This document shows positions 43,660 to 55,045 of a stretch of 64,000 bases of DNA, piece by piece. Source of the stretch: Ovis canadensis (taxonomy: Eukaryota; Chordata; Mammalia; Artiodactyla; Bovidae). Within the stretch, counting starts at the first letter, position 1, and every line of letters begins with the position of its first letter. Made by a program: the position numbers and the translations under genes. The stretch spans positions 131,661,384 to 131,725,383 of the forward strand of contig NC_091250.1 of the NCBI RefSeq assembly GCF_042477335.2, written 5' to 3'. The notes under the pieces are model-generated. The model searched no databases, was not told the DNA's origin, and worked only from the letters and a program-made list of their open reading frames with translations.

Positions 43660-44937
43660 CACTTGCAGTTAAAATTCAGACAAGGTAGAAAAACACAGGA
43701 AAAAGGAAATCACTCCAAATCTCATCGCCCAGAAATAAGGCTCTCTGGTGGCTTTCTGCTAAACGTCCTTCCAGACATTGATCTCTGAACGCACACACAG
43801 GTCTCTCTGCATGAAGACTCAAGCTCTACCTGGTGATCTGTGAGCTGCCCTTGTGTCTCAGATGGACCTCCGTAGCGGTGGACACAGCCCTGCCCATCAC
43901 TGCAGACCACACGGTGTTCCCCGGGAAGGCTGGACATGCAGTGGATGCCCCGGATCAGCACGTGTAGGTTTGTCCAGGTTTTCAGAGTCACAGACAACAC
44001 CGTCACAAGCACCCCCTGCTCGGACTCTGTCAGTGGGAGGAGGGCAGCACCAGGAGCAGAAAGCCTGCTGTGCCAGGCTCTGCCCTGGGTGGCAGTGAGT
44101 GTGGACGCAGCTCAGGGTCAGCTCGTTAGACCAGGTGTCACGGAACCCGACCCACATACGATGGACAGCCGCTGACCCTGGATCACCAACATCGAGAAGG
44201 CATCCAACAAGAAAGACAGAAATGCAGGCTCAAACGGAAAAAGAGAACTGGGAATAAACAGAGAGGGGGGAGAAACTCCCGGAGAAACAGAGAGGCTCGA
44301 AGAGATGAGCAAAGATAATGCATTCACAAAAATAAGAGCATGGCCCCATAAAAGTGAGCATTCAGCAAAAAGGAGAAATTGCTGCACACTAATTAGCTGA
44401 CGGTGGAAGACTGAGAAGCTGATGGTGAGGACACAGAGGTGAGGGAGAGCAAGGATTCAGGAGAAGGCGGGCAGGACAGGAGACGAGGGTGCTGGGGGAG
44501 CAGTCCCGGAGCTCAAGCCGGGGTGAGCCAGGGAGGGAGGCAGACTTCTGTCCCGGAGTGAAGGCCTTCCGTTCAGCTCCCGGAGCCTCCAAGGGCCCTG
44601 CTCAGGCATGGAGCAGAGCCACTAAGTGCGGTTTCCCTGCACGGGAAGTAAGGTTTCCTTGGGGAGGGGAGCAGAAATAGGCCACAAAAGGTCAGGACGC
44701 AGCACGGATTCGACCTTCTCTGCTGTGTCCTGGAGGCTGGGAGACGGTGGAGCATCCATGGCCGAGAAAGTTCACTTGGACCCAGATTCCACAGCCTGCC
44801 CGGCCGCCACCCAGAGACGGGGACAGACGGGGCCCTCCATTGCTCAGGAAGCGCGCAGCCCCCGAGTCCCCAGCCAGGACCTCCTGGAGAACCTCTTGCA
44901 CAGGAGGAGAGAGTGAAACGAGAGGCAGGAATGCATG
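43660..44937. other. Unique sequence, no gene recognised
   Basis: An A-rich patch (44.2-44.4 kb) may be a very old LINE remnant but no landmark was matched. Confidence 0.45.
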
Positions 44938-45150
44938 GCAGAGCTAGTGGTGAAGAACCCGCCTGCCGCGCAGGAGACGCAGGAGACACGGGTTCGATCC
45001 CTGAATCCAGAAGATCCCCTGGAGGAGGGCACGGCAACCCACTCTGGTATTCTTGCCTGGAGAATCCCCATGGACAGAGGAGCCTAGTGGGCTGCAGTCC
45101 ATGGGGTCACGAAGAGTTGGACACGACCGAAGCGACCTACCAAGCATGCA
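44938..45150 (+). mobile_element. Bov-tA SINE
   Basis: Forward element from GGCAGAGCTAGTGGTGAAGA to ACCAAGCATGCAT, with a small duplication (GGAGACGCAGGAGACACGG). ATGCAT at 44931 and 45145 is a possible short TSD. Confidence 0.9.
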
Positions 45151-45420
45151 TCCAGGAGACAGACTGAGCAGCTGAGGGCAGAGAGCGAAGACGGCTTCCG
45201 GCTGGCGTCTCCGGGGAGGAGACTGGGCTGGACCAGCCGCCTGCTGCAGGGGACACAGAGGAGGATGAGTTTTCACAGGCTTTTATGAAAAGTTCAGGGG
45301 AAGAATTTGTGCTGGAAATAGAAGAAAATGTAGAATGTAGCCTACAAAGAGCTCACCTCAGGGAGGCCGGGAAAAATACCGATGAGACACAGCATTTGAC
45401 TAGAGGATTGATGGACTGAT

Positions 45421-45667
45421 GTTGCTGTTGCTCAGCCGCTCAGTCGTGTCCGACACTTTGCAACCCCCTGGACTGCAGCACGCCAGCCCTCCCTGTCCAT
45501 CCCTAACTCCCGGAGCCTGCTCAAACTCATGTCCATCGAGTTGGTGATGTCAGCCACCCATCTCATCCTCTGTTGTCCCCTTCTCCTCCCGCCTTCAGTC
45601 TTTCCCAGCATCAGAGTCTTTTCCAATGAGTCAGCTCTTCGCATCAGGTGGCCAAAGTATTGGAGAT
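45421..45667 (-). mobile_element. BovB LINE, 5'-truncated, reverse, with 9-bp TSD
   Basis: Reads GCTCAGCCGCTCAGTCGTG and on to CATCAGGTGGCCAAAGTAT. GGATTGATG flanks at 45405-45413 and 45668-45676. The 3' tail is GTTGCTGTTGCT-like rather than the usual TTCAG repeat. Confidence 0.9.
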
Positions 45668-45676
45668 GGATTGATG

Positions 45677-47470
45677 TGTCTCATTTAAAAGATCTAATCC
45701 ATATGTTGACGAACCGATTAATACTGAATAGTGACTTAATCCCAAATGCAGTTCCCCTCTACGGGGAGTCGGGAGTCGGGTCGGGGTGTGGGGGGAGGCG
45801 GGTACTGAGAGAATTCAGTGTCTGTCACCATGAAAGTGAAGGGGTGGTGTCTACCCTGAAAAATCAACACACAAGATTAACACGTCATTTAGAAGGGAGA
45901 ACATGCCCAACCCAGAAAGCCAAACCAAAACCAAAACAGATGAAAAGTTAAAATGTTTCATGGAGGGGGAATCAAAGCCGGGGAGGCCCAGAGACAAGAT
46001 GGTTTTTATGATAAAATTGAAGAATGATCTGGCTCTTTGAATGATGTGCTTAACACTGTTGTTTCAGTGAAATGAAAGATAAGGTCGCGTTCAAGGGGCG
46101 TGTGCTGACCTGGCAGGTGATCAGGAGCGTCCGGTCCTCGGTCGTGAGGCTTCTGCCTGAAAACTGCATCCAAGCACTGGGTCCTCCCGGGACCCCCCTG
46201 AGCTCGGGCCCGGCTCACGGCCAGAGGCCAGTGTCCAGACCCCGACTTCAGTGGTGCTGGCCGGACCACCCCCAGCAAGAGCACCAGGAAGGAGGCTCCA
46301 GCCCTGCCTGGGCCAGGGGCTGGTCTGAGGGAGGCCTTAAGGGTGTAGATAGACAGATCAGAGCCGCCGGCCCGGTGGAGAGACACAGACCAGGAAGGGC
46401 CTGCAGGCAGGAAGGAGGCTGAGGTGTTGGCGGGACACCTGAGGCCACCTGACGAGGATGAGAGGACCCAGGGTGCACGTGATTTGTTGAACTGACATCC
46501 GCGTCGAGATTACAGCCTCGTTCAACTGTGGAATCTTCTGGAAATGAGGGCCAGAGAGCCATTGTGTAAATGGCTCTGAAAATAGATTTTCAAAAGCACC
46601 ACCTCGTTCCTGCCCCAGGGAGGGAGAAACCCCGAGTCCAGGTCCTCGGAGGCCTGTCTGCTGCTCAGAGGGCAGAGGCCACCTCCTGCTCCAGGTGCAG
46701 AACATGGAAAGAGCTTTCCCTGCAGTCCTCAGCCAGCCTCCCCCAGCACAGCCCCCGCCCCCTGCCTGGGTCCACCAGTGTCTGCACTACCCCTGGGCCC
46801 CAGGCCAGGTGGTCACCCCCCCTCAGTCACCACCACTCTGCCTCGAGCCCCGCTTGTGGGTCAGCAGACCACCCAGCTGGCTATAGGAATCCGAGGGCCC
46901 AGCCCCTCCAGGAAGACCGCTGCCCAGCACAGGGTGCGGGGGTCTCCTGGGGTGGGGGGCTGGCAGCCTGAGGTCTCATGACCTCCCCAGGGCCCCAAAG
47001 ATTCCCCAGCCCGAGTCGGGAGCTACCATGGCGTGTCGGACAATGAGGCGTCCCTGGATGTCCAGGCTCCCTGGACAGTGAGTCTGAGGTCTGAGAGAGG
47101 GAGGGGCGTGGTAGAGTCTCCGAGAAGGTGGCCAGAGCCTGGCCGGACACCTCCTCTCATGGGCCGCCTGCCTGAGTCTTCTGAGAGAGCAGGAGAGGGG
47201 CTGACCAAGTCCAGGGGGAGGCTGGTGCGCATTGGGCACTGCTGGGAGCCTGGGGCTTGGGGACAGGGAGGTGGGGCCCAAGAGAAGGCGGGGTGGCCGC
47301 CTGGGACATTGCGACTGTTCATGTTACTCGGATGAGAACCTGCAGGGTTTCCTGAAACACAGCTCTGGCCGCGCTGGTCCAGGGGCCTGCAGTGGCTGGG
47401 GATCCGAATTGCATCTGTTTGTGGATGAAACCGTGAAGCTGCTGTGGATGCTGGTCCTCCATCGTAACAT
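45677..47470. other. Intergenic block, no gene recognised
   Basis: An AT-rich left part (45.68-46.1 kb), then GC-rich unique sequence. Nothing coding. Confidence 0.5.
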
Positions 47471-47633
47471 CTTCCCCCTCCCCTCCCCCACCTCCTCCCC
47501 CCCTCCCCCTCCTCCTCTCCCCCTCCTCCCCTCCCCCTCCTCCTCTACCACCTTCTCCCCTCCTCTCCTCCCCCCTCCTCCCCTACCCCCTCCTCCCCCC
47601 CCTCCCCTCCCTGTCCCCCCTCCTCCCCCTCCT
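47471..47633. repeat. C/T-rich polypyrimidine tract, about 160 bp
   Basis: CCTCCCC and CCTCCT words with only a few A interruptions. G-quadruplex potential on the minus strand. Less regular than the array at 26.5 kb. Confidence 0.9.
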
Positions 47634-49168
47634 GATGTCAAATGTCAGCTTTGCCCTCAAGACCCAGTCTCAATACAACCTTGAGGGAGGTGGGGGACCA
47701 GGGGTCTCCCCATGCATCTGGCCTCAGGGCCCCTTGTTCCCAGCAGGGACTCCTCAGTGTGGTCACCTTGTCTGGCTCCCCCGGCACACAGGAGGCCCTC
47801 AGCAAGGTCCTGGCTGAACAAATCCTTCCCCAGAGGCTCTAGAGGCAGGGGCAGTAATGGCCGCACAGCTGCCCTCGGAGCAGAGACCCAAGGCCCGGGT
47901 GGAGGCCCCAGCAGGGGCTTCTGGGAGGTGGGGGCCGGCCTCTGGAACATTCCCTCCCATCGGTCCCCGCCCCACCTCCCCACCCCGATCATGACCCGAC
48001 AGCTCGTGGAGCCTGGCCCAGCAGCAGCAGTCAGCTTGGCTGAGATCAGAGCCTGCGGGGGCCACTCATTCTTGCCCACCCTTCCCTTCCCGGGACCAGA
48101 CCCCCTGCCCCCTGGAGCCCACGCCCAGGGGAGGGAGGCGCAATAAACAGGCTGATGGAGCCAATGGGAAGCTACCCGCTGACTGCCCCTGCCCCGGTGC
48201 TCAGGCCCAAATGGCAGGGAATTAACCCAGTCTGGACTTAAAAATCCAGGACACACGCTGCTCAGGGCTGCGGAGATGCCCCGTCCGGCCCCAGGGCCCT
48301 GAGAGGAAGAGGAGACCGCGCCCAGGGAAGGAAGGGCAGGGCTGGACCCCATGCTCCCCGCCCCTCGCGCAGGGGGACCGACGCGGGCAGCGTGAGCCCA
48401 GCAGCCACCCTCGTGTGGGCCTCACTCCGCGCCCGGCCTGCATTCTCGTCCTGACCCCTCACAGGGCCCCCCGGGGCGGTCAGCATCCCCCTCGTCCTGG
48501 GGGCTCGACGGAGACAAGGGAGGCGGAGGAAGGCGTCTCAGTCTCTCTATCGGAGCGAGCAGGCTGAGTGAAGGCGCGTGCAGGAGGGCAGGAGCAGCCA
48601 GGACATGCCCGGGGGCAGGGTGGGCAGTGAGGGGCGGTGCCCAGCCTGGAGTCAGTGCCGGGTCAGATCCCAGCTCAGCCCTGGGGGCTGCTCCCCCTCC
48701 TGTCGCTACAGGAGGGCCTGGACCCCTCCACAGGGCTGCTGGGGGGTCGGGAGGTTGAGTTGGCTTACGGGGAGGGCCGGGCTCTGGCTTCTGTGCCAGG
48801 CCCAGGAGGACCCTGGATCCGCCTGGACAGAGGGCATCCACAGGCCGAGGCAGGCTCCCCACGCTCACCTCCCGGGCCTGCCCCCAGCTCCCACTCAGCA
48901 CCCTGAGTGCAGCTCTGGACCATCTGCTTCTGATCTGGTCCTGCACCCCCACGGCTGCCCTTGGCCTCCTCTCTGCTCTTTCAAGTTTGTTTGTTGGCTT
49001 TTTGCTTTTGTTCAGTCAGGAAACGTCTTTGAAACCAAGGCCACCAGTGAACCATGGCGTGGTGTGCAAGTGTGTGGAGTTCAAGTTTGGGTCAAAACAA
49101 CCAGCTACGGATTCACGGTGGGCTCAGGGCTTAGAGGAGTAATTCCGTCCCTGCCCTGATCACACGGG
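47634..49168. other. Unique GC-rich sequence, no gene recognised
   Basis: No clear repeat. 48.95-49.1 kb is AT-richer with TTTG/GTTT words. Confidence 0.5.
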
Positions 49169-49218
49169 CATGCACACGTGTGCACACACACACATGCACA
49201 CACACTCACACACACACG
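49169..49218. repeat. (CA)n-rich microsatellite
   Basis: GCACACGTGTGCACACACAC and following CACACACTCACACACACAC. Confidence 0.85.
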
Positions 49219-49304
49219 CCGCCTGCAGACACAGAGGCACCTTAAACGGAGACCCCCAGACCCCCTTTCTCCCCACAGGACTCAGGAAGGAGGAGGAGGC
49301 TGAC

Positions 49305-49317
49305 GGGGGGGGGGGGG
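49305..49317 (+). repeat. Poly-G run (G13)
   Basis: Uninterrupted 13 G. Confidence 0.9.
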
Positions 49318-49384
49318 CAGGGGGCAGAAAATATGACTGAACTGTGACTCCATCGAGGCCGGGTCTGTACCCATGGGTTGCTGG

Positions 49385-49520
49385 GACCCTGGGTGAATCC
49401 CTCCCACCCTGTGTGCCTCAGTCTCCCCATCTGTGAAATGGGATCATCCCTGCCTCCCAGGTTGTTGGGAGAGGCAATTGAGAAGATGAAAGAAAGTGTT
49501 AGGTGTGGTGCTGCTGAGGT
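49385..49520 (+). repeat. MIR SINE fragment
   Basis: CCTCAGTCTCCCCATCTGTG, AAATGGGATCATCCCTGCCT, CAGGTTGTTGGGAGAGGCAA and GAAAGTGTTAGGTGTGGTGC follow the MIR order. Confidence 0.65.
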
Positions 49521-50766
49521 CAAAAACAGAGGCCCCTGTGATGGTAACGCAGCCACGCTGCGCTGGGGCCCAGGGACCAGGGAAGGACTGGGGACCGGTG
49601 ACCCTCCCAGCCCAGCTGGCAGAGAGCTAACGGCAGGAGTCGCTGCCGCGGGGCCTGCTGTGTGACCTGGGGGCCTGCTACCCTCTCTGGGCTTCAGCAT
49701 CCCGTCGCCATCAGAGCAGCGCCAGGGTGCCGGGGCCTGAGTTGCAGCCGCGTGGCCGTTCTTCCCTGTGAAGGGCCTGGGCCCAGGCCTGGAGCGTGAG
49801 GCCCAAACCGGGGCCACGGCTCTAAGTCCGCGCTTGTGAGCGTGGTGGTTCCTCGCACGTGTCAGTTGATCAGAGGCCAGCTGTTCGGTCAACACGACTC
49901 TGTGTGCGTCTGTGGGGGCGCCTGGATGAGCTTAGCTTTTGGAGCCGACGGCATAAAGCAGACGGCCTGCCCCAGGGTGGATGGGCCTCGCCCAATCACT
50001 TGAAAGGGGTAGAAGTGAATGCGCTTATGGAATGCCTTCACACAAGATGAGTGTGTGAGTCACCGGGGACTGTGGGCTGGCCGAGCGGGCCCACCAACCT
50101 GGCCATCACAGGGGGCAGAGGCCCCGGCAAGCTCAGGATCGGGACTAGCCATCAGGGTCCGTGAGGCCTGGGCCTGGGGCTCTCGTTGCGGCCTCAGTTT
50201 CCTCATCAGTAAGCAGGAGACTGTCTTCGGTGAGTCACCCCCAAGGGTCTGACCTGTGTGAGGACAGGAAGGGAGAAAAGACTCGGTCCCCACTCTGGAT
50301 CTGAGCGGGCCTTCTGGGTTTTGACATATGTGTAGGAGTCTGCTGGGGAAAAGTGCGCCAGGTGGGGAAGGAGCACAGGGAAAGGGAGGGGCACCCCCAC
50401 ATCAGCCTTCTTTCTGTCCAGGGGGCGGGCTGGCTCCTGTCCCTTCCCCCACACCGGCTCAGGTTTGGGGGAGAGCAGGAAAGGACTCATTCTTAACCGC
50501 AAAGTTGACCATGATTTTTCCTCTCAGGGGCTGCCCAAAGCCCACAGCTGATTTCAAAGGCTGAACTGTGAAGACCCCAGGCTGAAGCCTGCTGGGAACA
50601 GGGACGCCGCCCAGGAAGGAGGGAAGGTGCGCCAGTGCGTCAGGCTTGGCTGAGGCCATGGGGCCTGGCCAGAGGCCTGGCCCTGGCTCTGAGCCCTCGT
50701 GGTGGCCCGGGCTCCTCAGTGAGCGGACACACTGCGGCACATGCCCCTAGGCAGGGGCCGCCTCCT
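49521..50766. other. Unique sequence, no gene recognised
   Basis: Contains further MIR-like phrases (49655-49715 and 50185-50225) too short to call. Confidence 0.45.
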
Positions 50767-50922
50767 CAGAGCACGCGTGGGGCCAGCTGTGAAATGCTCA
50801 CCACTCAGAGCACGCGTGGGGCCAGCTGTGAGATGCTCACCACCCAGAGCACGCGTGGGGCCAGCTGTGAAATGCTCACCACTCAGAGCACGCGTGGGGC
50901 CAGCTGTGAAATGCTCACCACA
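50767..50922. repeat. 39-bp minisatellite, four copies
   Basis: The unit starts with CAGAGCACGCGTGGGGCCAG; copies begin at 50767, 50806, 50845 and 50884, with one or two differences each. Because 39 is a multiple of three, open frames run through it on both strands; no gene is implied. Confidence 0.97.
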
Positions 50923-51026
50923 CACAGGCAGGGAGTGGATGACAAAGCCACCCCCTCCAGCAGCTGGTGAGGAACAGGGGAGCAGGGGCCTGAGGGCACC
51001 CACATCAGGGCCTGGCGCTCAGGGAT

Positions 51027-51135
51027 GTCCACCAGCCACCCACCCCTCCACCCACCACCACCCACCACCCACCCACCACACACCCTCCACACAGCCTCCC
51101 CCCGCCCACCCCTCCCCCCGCCTCTCCCCCCACTG
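51027..51135. repeat. CCA/CCCA-rich low-complexity tract
   Basis: CCACCCACCCCTCCACCCAC-type sequence without purine G for long stretches, next to a Bov-tA. Confidence 0.8.
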
Positions 51136-51145
51136 ACCACGTGTG

Positions 51146-51363
51146 CGCGCATGCTTAGTCTCTCGGTCGTGTGGGACTGTCCGCGACCCCATGGACTGGG
51201 GCCCACCAGGCCCCTCTGTCCATGGGATCTCCCAGGCAAGAATACTGGAGTGGGTGCCGTGCCCTCCTCCAGGGGGTCCTCCTGACCCAGGGATGGAACC
51301 CGTGTCTCCTGCATCTCCTGTGTTGGCAGGTGGATTCTTTACCACGGAACTACCTAGGAAGCC
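51146..51363 (-). mobile_element. Bov-tA SINE
   Basis: Reverse element from CGCGCATGCTTAGTCTCTCG to GAACTACCTAGGAAGCC, with a partial internal duplication (GTCTCCTGCATCTCCTGTG). Confidence 0.9.
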
Positions 51364-51612
51364 TGTATCCATTACCCACTAACCCACTACCCATTCATCC
51401 ACTGACCCACTCATCCGTCATCCACCCCCTTCTCTCAACCATCCACCCCCCTACCTGCCCACCTGCCCACCCAGCCAGCCAGGCAGCCAGCAGCCATCAT
51501 TCACCAACCCACTCATCCAGCGTCTATCACCCATCATCCATCCATCATCCCCCCATCATCCCCCCATCATCCACCCACTCACCCATCCATCCATCCGCTC
51601 ATCCATCCATCC
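51364..51612. repeat. (CCAT/CCCA)n tetranucleotide array
   Basis: About 250 bp of CCAT, CCAC and CATC words with interruptions, starting right at the SINE head. Same motif class as 57310-57770 but on the opposite strand. Confidence 0.85.
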
Positions 51613-51725
51613 ACTTATTGAACAAATCTCGAGCTTCCGCTGTGGGCCAGGCCCCATCCAGGTTCTGGGGAACGGGGAGTGAGCTGATCTGACCAGTCCC
51701 TGCCCCCTGGAGCTGCCCTGGGAAG
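51613..51725 (+). repeat. L2-like fragment (tentative)
   Basis: TTATTGAACAAATCTCGAGC, GTGGGCCAGGCCCCATCCAG, GGTTCTGGGGAACGGGGAG and CCCTGCCCCCTGGAGCTGCC resemble a widespread old LINE phrase. Confidence 0.45.
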
Positions 51726-54217
51726 GCGAGGAGGGATTTAGCACGGTAAATCCACGTGTCACCAAGAAGAGCCACAGGTGGTGAGGATGGCGGGCTCGTG
51801 TCTCTGTCCCTGTCTTCTCCTTCCCTGCCATGAGCGGTGTCCAGACTGGACGAGCTCGTGGCTGTGTCTGACCCCGGGGGGCGGGGGCTGACCCCCTGCA
51901 GGGCCGAGAAGCCTGCCCAGGGCACCAGCAAGCCGCAGGCCAGTTAAACCCAGTGAGCCCCGCACAACCATGCTCGTGGGAAGACGGTGATGATTTCCAC
52001 GGCCAAGTGCTCTGCTGACATTCATTTTCTTAAATCTTCCTCAAAGTGGCAGATTGCTCGGAAGCAGAGCAATGTGATGGGGACTTCATCACATTGGTGG
52101 TAAAGTCCCCGCTGGACACGTGACGGGGCTGCGGGAGAAGACTCTGGGGAGAGCTGAGAAGCTGAGCAGGATCCCCCGTCCCCAGGACCCCCAGTCCCCA
52201 GGACCCCGACAGGACCCCCAGGATGCAGAGGAGAGCCATAGATCGGGGTGTTGGGGAGATCCGGGGGTCCCAGGCTGCCCCAGGGGTCTACAGCCGAGGA
52301 GCCTCCACGGCGGGAGAGGCAGGCCAGGCAGACCCCTGGCCACCCCCAGGTGGTCAGCGTGAACTTGGCTTGGGGCTTCGGCCTCGTCCCCACGGTGAGT
52401 CAGCTAACAGGACCTCATTCACCCCGACGTCTCAGCTGCCAGCTCTAGCCTGAAGTCCCACCAACAAGGAAGACTGGAACCTTCCCCCAGCCTCCAGCTC
52501 ACTTTGGCTGGTAAGGGCTCAGTTGGCAGGGGAACCTCGTGCCCAGGTGACCTCCCCCACACCCCCCAGCGTGGCAGGGACACCAGGGGCCCCCCGAGCC
52601 TACCCCGCTGTGTGCTGAATCAGGAATAAGCAGGTCCTGGGGAGAGGAGAGTCTGGGGACCACAGCAACCTGAGCCCCTGCGAGCTCAGAGTCCCTGGGG
52701 AGGCTGCAGGCGCTGCAGCGAGGGGAAGGGCCCAGCTGAGCGTTGGTGGGGGCAGGACGGGGGCATGGGAGGGCGTCGGGATCACGGGAGCCCCTGGGAG
52801 CACAGAAGGTCCCGGGGTCCTGGGCCGGTGGCTCCGGGAGCTACAGCGCTGGTCCCTGAATTGCCTTCTCCCCTCTGGCGCCCACTCTGGACTGGGGAGG
52901 GGCTGATGCCTGTGGGCGCCCCTCGGGCTGGGCTCACAGTCGATCCACATTTATGGACAGTGATGGAAGAGAACTCGTATCTCCCTCAAGACCCCACCGG
53001 ACACGCACACACACAGAGGCACAGCCACGGCACCTGCAGGCTGGCTCTGCTTCCGAGTTGAGGCTGCAGACAGCCTCGGCGGCTCTGCAGTGGCCAGGCA
53101 TGGCGGGGCCAGGCTCGCCGTCTCTGACCCTCGCAGCTGCCTCTGTGGCAGCCTTGCCCCGGGAGCCACTGTGGGCCTGCTGGGACCCTCCCCGAGCCTC
53201 CCTGCAGTCCCAGGCCCTCGGGTCCTGGTCCGTCTTCTGCCTCCCTGTTCGCAGGGGCCAGCCCAGCACTGCCATCCACGGGCCCTGCCTGCCCCGTTGT
53301 CTTTTATGAGCATCACCCAGTAAACTTCTGGCCCTTCTAACTTCCCAGAACTCCCAAGCCAGCCCAGCTTGAGTTGGGTGAGCACCTGAAGGGGGCCTTG
53401 GCCGCTGCTGGCCGACTGAGAGAGAGGGCTGTCTTGGCTAGCTTTTCTGCCACCCTCAGAGTGCCAGGGGCAAATTTCGGTAGAAGGATGAGGCTGGTGA
53501 GGAGTCAGGAGCACATGGCGGGGTGGGGGGAGGTGGGTACCACGGGCAGCCAGAGGGGCTCAGGATGTGAGGCTGCCTGTCTCAGCCAGGACCTCCGGAG
53601 AGCAGAGCCTGAGGCAAGGGTGAAGTTGCCGCCGCTTCTCGTGAGAGGGGCAAGGCCAGGACGGGGTGGGGGGTATCAGGGGACAGGAAGCAGACCAGGA
53701 GAGGGGTTTGGGGTGAGAGGCCGCCACACTGGCCGCCATCAGACTGTGAGCAGGAAGAGGCAGGCAATCGTGCTTGGTCGGCACAAGGGAGTGTCTCAGG
53801 ATGATTTGCACGGAGGAACCTCACACGGGCTGGTCCGTGGAGGGGGCGCTGCCCAACCCCTGTCTCCTGACCATTCCCTGCTGGGCACCGACCCCTGCTA
53901 TCTGCGCTCACATCACCTAGCCACCCAGGAAGCCAACCCCCAGGGTCTGAAGTGGCGGATGGTTGGGGGGTCCCACCTGGCACAGGCAGGGTGCCAGCTG
54001 AGAGAGGAGGCGGCCCTCGAGGGTTGAGAAGGTGCCCAGGGCTGTGTCCCCACGTGCTCCCCAAACCCTACCTGGAGGTACCCCGGGGCGAGGGGAAGGC
54101 TCAGTCACATTGGAGCCCATCGTCCTCGGAAAACGACATCTGCTCTTGGGTCCGCAAAGTGGAGGCAATGGAGCATCACCCCCCCGGCCCAGGAATGCAC
54201 GAGTCTTCCCACTGCCG
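51726..54217. other. Intergenic block, no gene recognised
   Basis: GC-rich unique sequence. The only structure noted is a pair of overlapping inverted repeats at 52071-52110. Confidence 0.5.
52071..52110. other. Overlapping, mutually exclusive inverted repeats
   Basis: AATGTGATG (52071-52079) pairs with CATCACATT (52087-52095), loop 7 nt. GGGGACTT (52079-52086) pairs with AAGTCCCC (52103-52110), loop 16 nt. The two hairpins cannot form together. No gene context; may be chance or a relic of a DNA transposon. Confidence 0.6.
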
Positions 54218-54620
54218 TACAGATTACCACCACCTGGGTGACTTGTAGCAACAGAAGTTTATCTTCTTACATTTATGGCCCCAAACATCCAGATCAAGGT
54301 GTCAGGACTCCTTCCAGGAGCTCTAGGGGAGGCCCCTCCCGCCTCTCCCAGCTCCTGGGGGTCCGGGAGCCCCTGGGCTTGTGGTCACATCCGCCCAACC
54401 TCTGCTCCATCGTCACACGGCCCCTCCCCTCCGTCCTCTGTGTCTTTCATAAGGATGATGCCTGTTGGTTTTGGGGGCACCCAGGTGATTCAGGACAACC
54501 TCATCTAGAGATCCGCGACTGCTTACCTCTTGGCAAGGATCGCTTTTTCAAATACGATTGCATCCCGAGGTTCCAGAGCTCAGGACAGGAACCTATCTCT
54601 GGGGGCCCCCTCTTAGCCAC
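54218..54620 (-). mobile_element. Old LTR, MaLR-like, reverse orientation
   Basis: Antisense landmarks: CACCTGGGTGACTTGTAGCA, CAGAAGTTTATCTTCTTAC, CAGATCAAGGTGTCAGGAC, TGTCTTTCATAAGGATGATG and CCTCATCTAGAGATCC. Solo LTR; no coding sequence. Confidence 0.65.
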
Positions 54621-54884
54621 TGTGACAGGTCAGCAGCCACAAACAGGGAGGAGCTCGGATGCCAGAAGGAGCCACAGGGCCAGTGACCAGACCACGTCGG
54701 TAGACAAAAAGGCAGGAGCGGTGGACGGAAAGGGGCTGAGAGCCACGTTCCTGGATGGGGCAGATTGGCAGGGATGAGGCAGCTGACCCTGGAGGTGGTG
54801 GGGAGCGGGGCGAGCAGGGACTGCCCCGTCCTCCCCACAGGCTCGTGGCTGGGCAGAGATGCCGCAGGGAGCGTCCTCCCAGCT

Positions 54885-55045
54885 CCTGTCCCTCCCGTCA
54901 CCTTGAGGCTCTCACGCTCCACACTACAGGCTCTCCATCTGCAAAGCAGGAGGGTCATCAGGGTGCCTCCAGTGTGGCTGTCCCAGGAGTGAGTGAGCTA
55001 ACACGCGTGGAAACTTCTGAAACAGGACCTGGCGTGTGGTGTGTT
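54885..55045 (+). repeat. MIR SINE fragment (tentative)
   Basis: CTCTCCATCTGCAAAGCAGG, GTGAGTGAGCTAACACGCG and CTGAAACAGGACCTGGCGTG keep the MIR order. Confidence 0.5.

Noticed and set aside
50767-50922. CRISPR-like array
   Set aside because: Units are directly adjacent without unique spacers and the genome is mammalian; it is a minisatellite.
50635-51136. Repeat-containing ORFs over the 39-bp minisatellite
   Set aside because: Open in both strands only because the unit is a multiple of three; no evidence of a protein.
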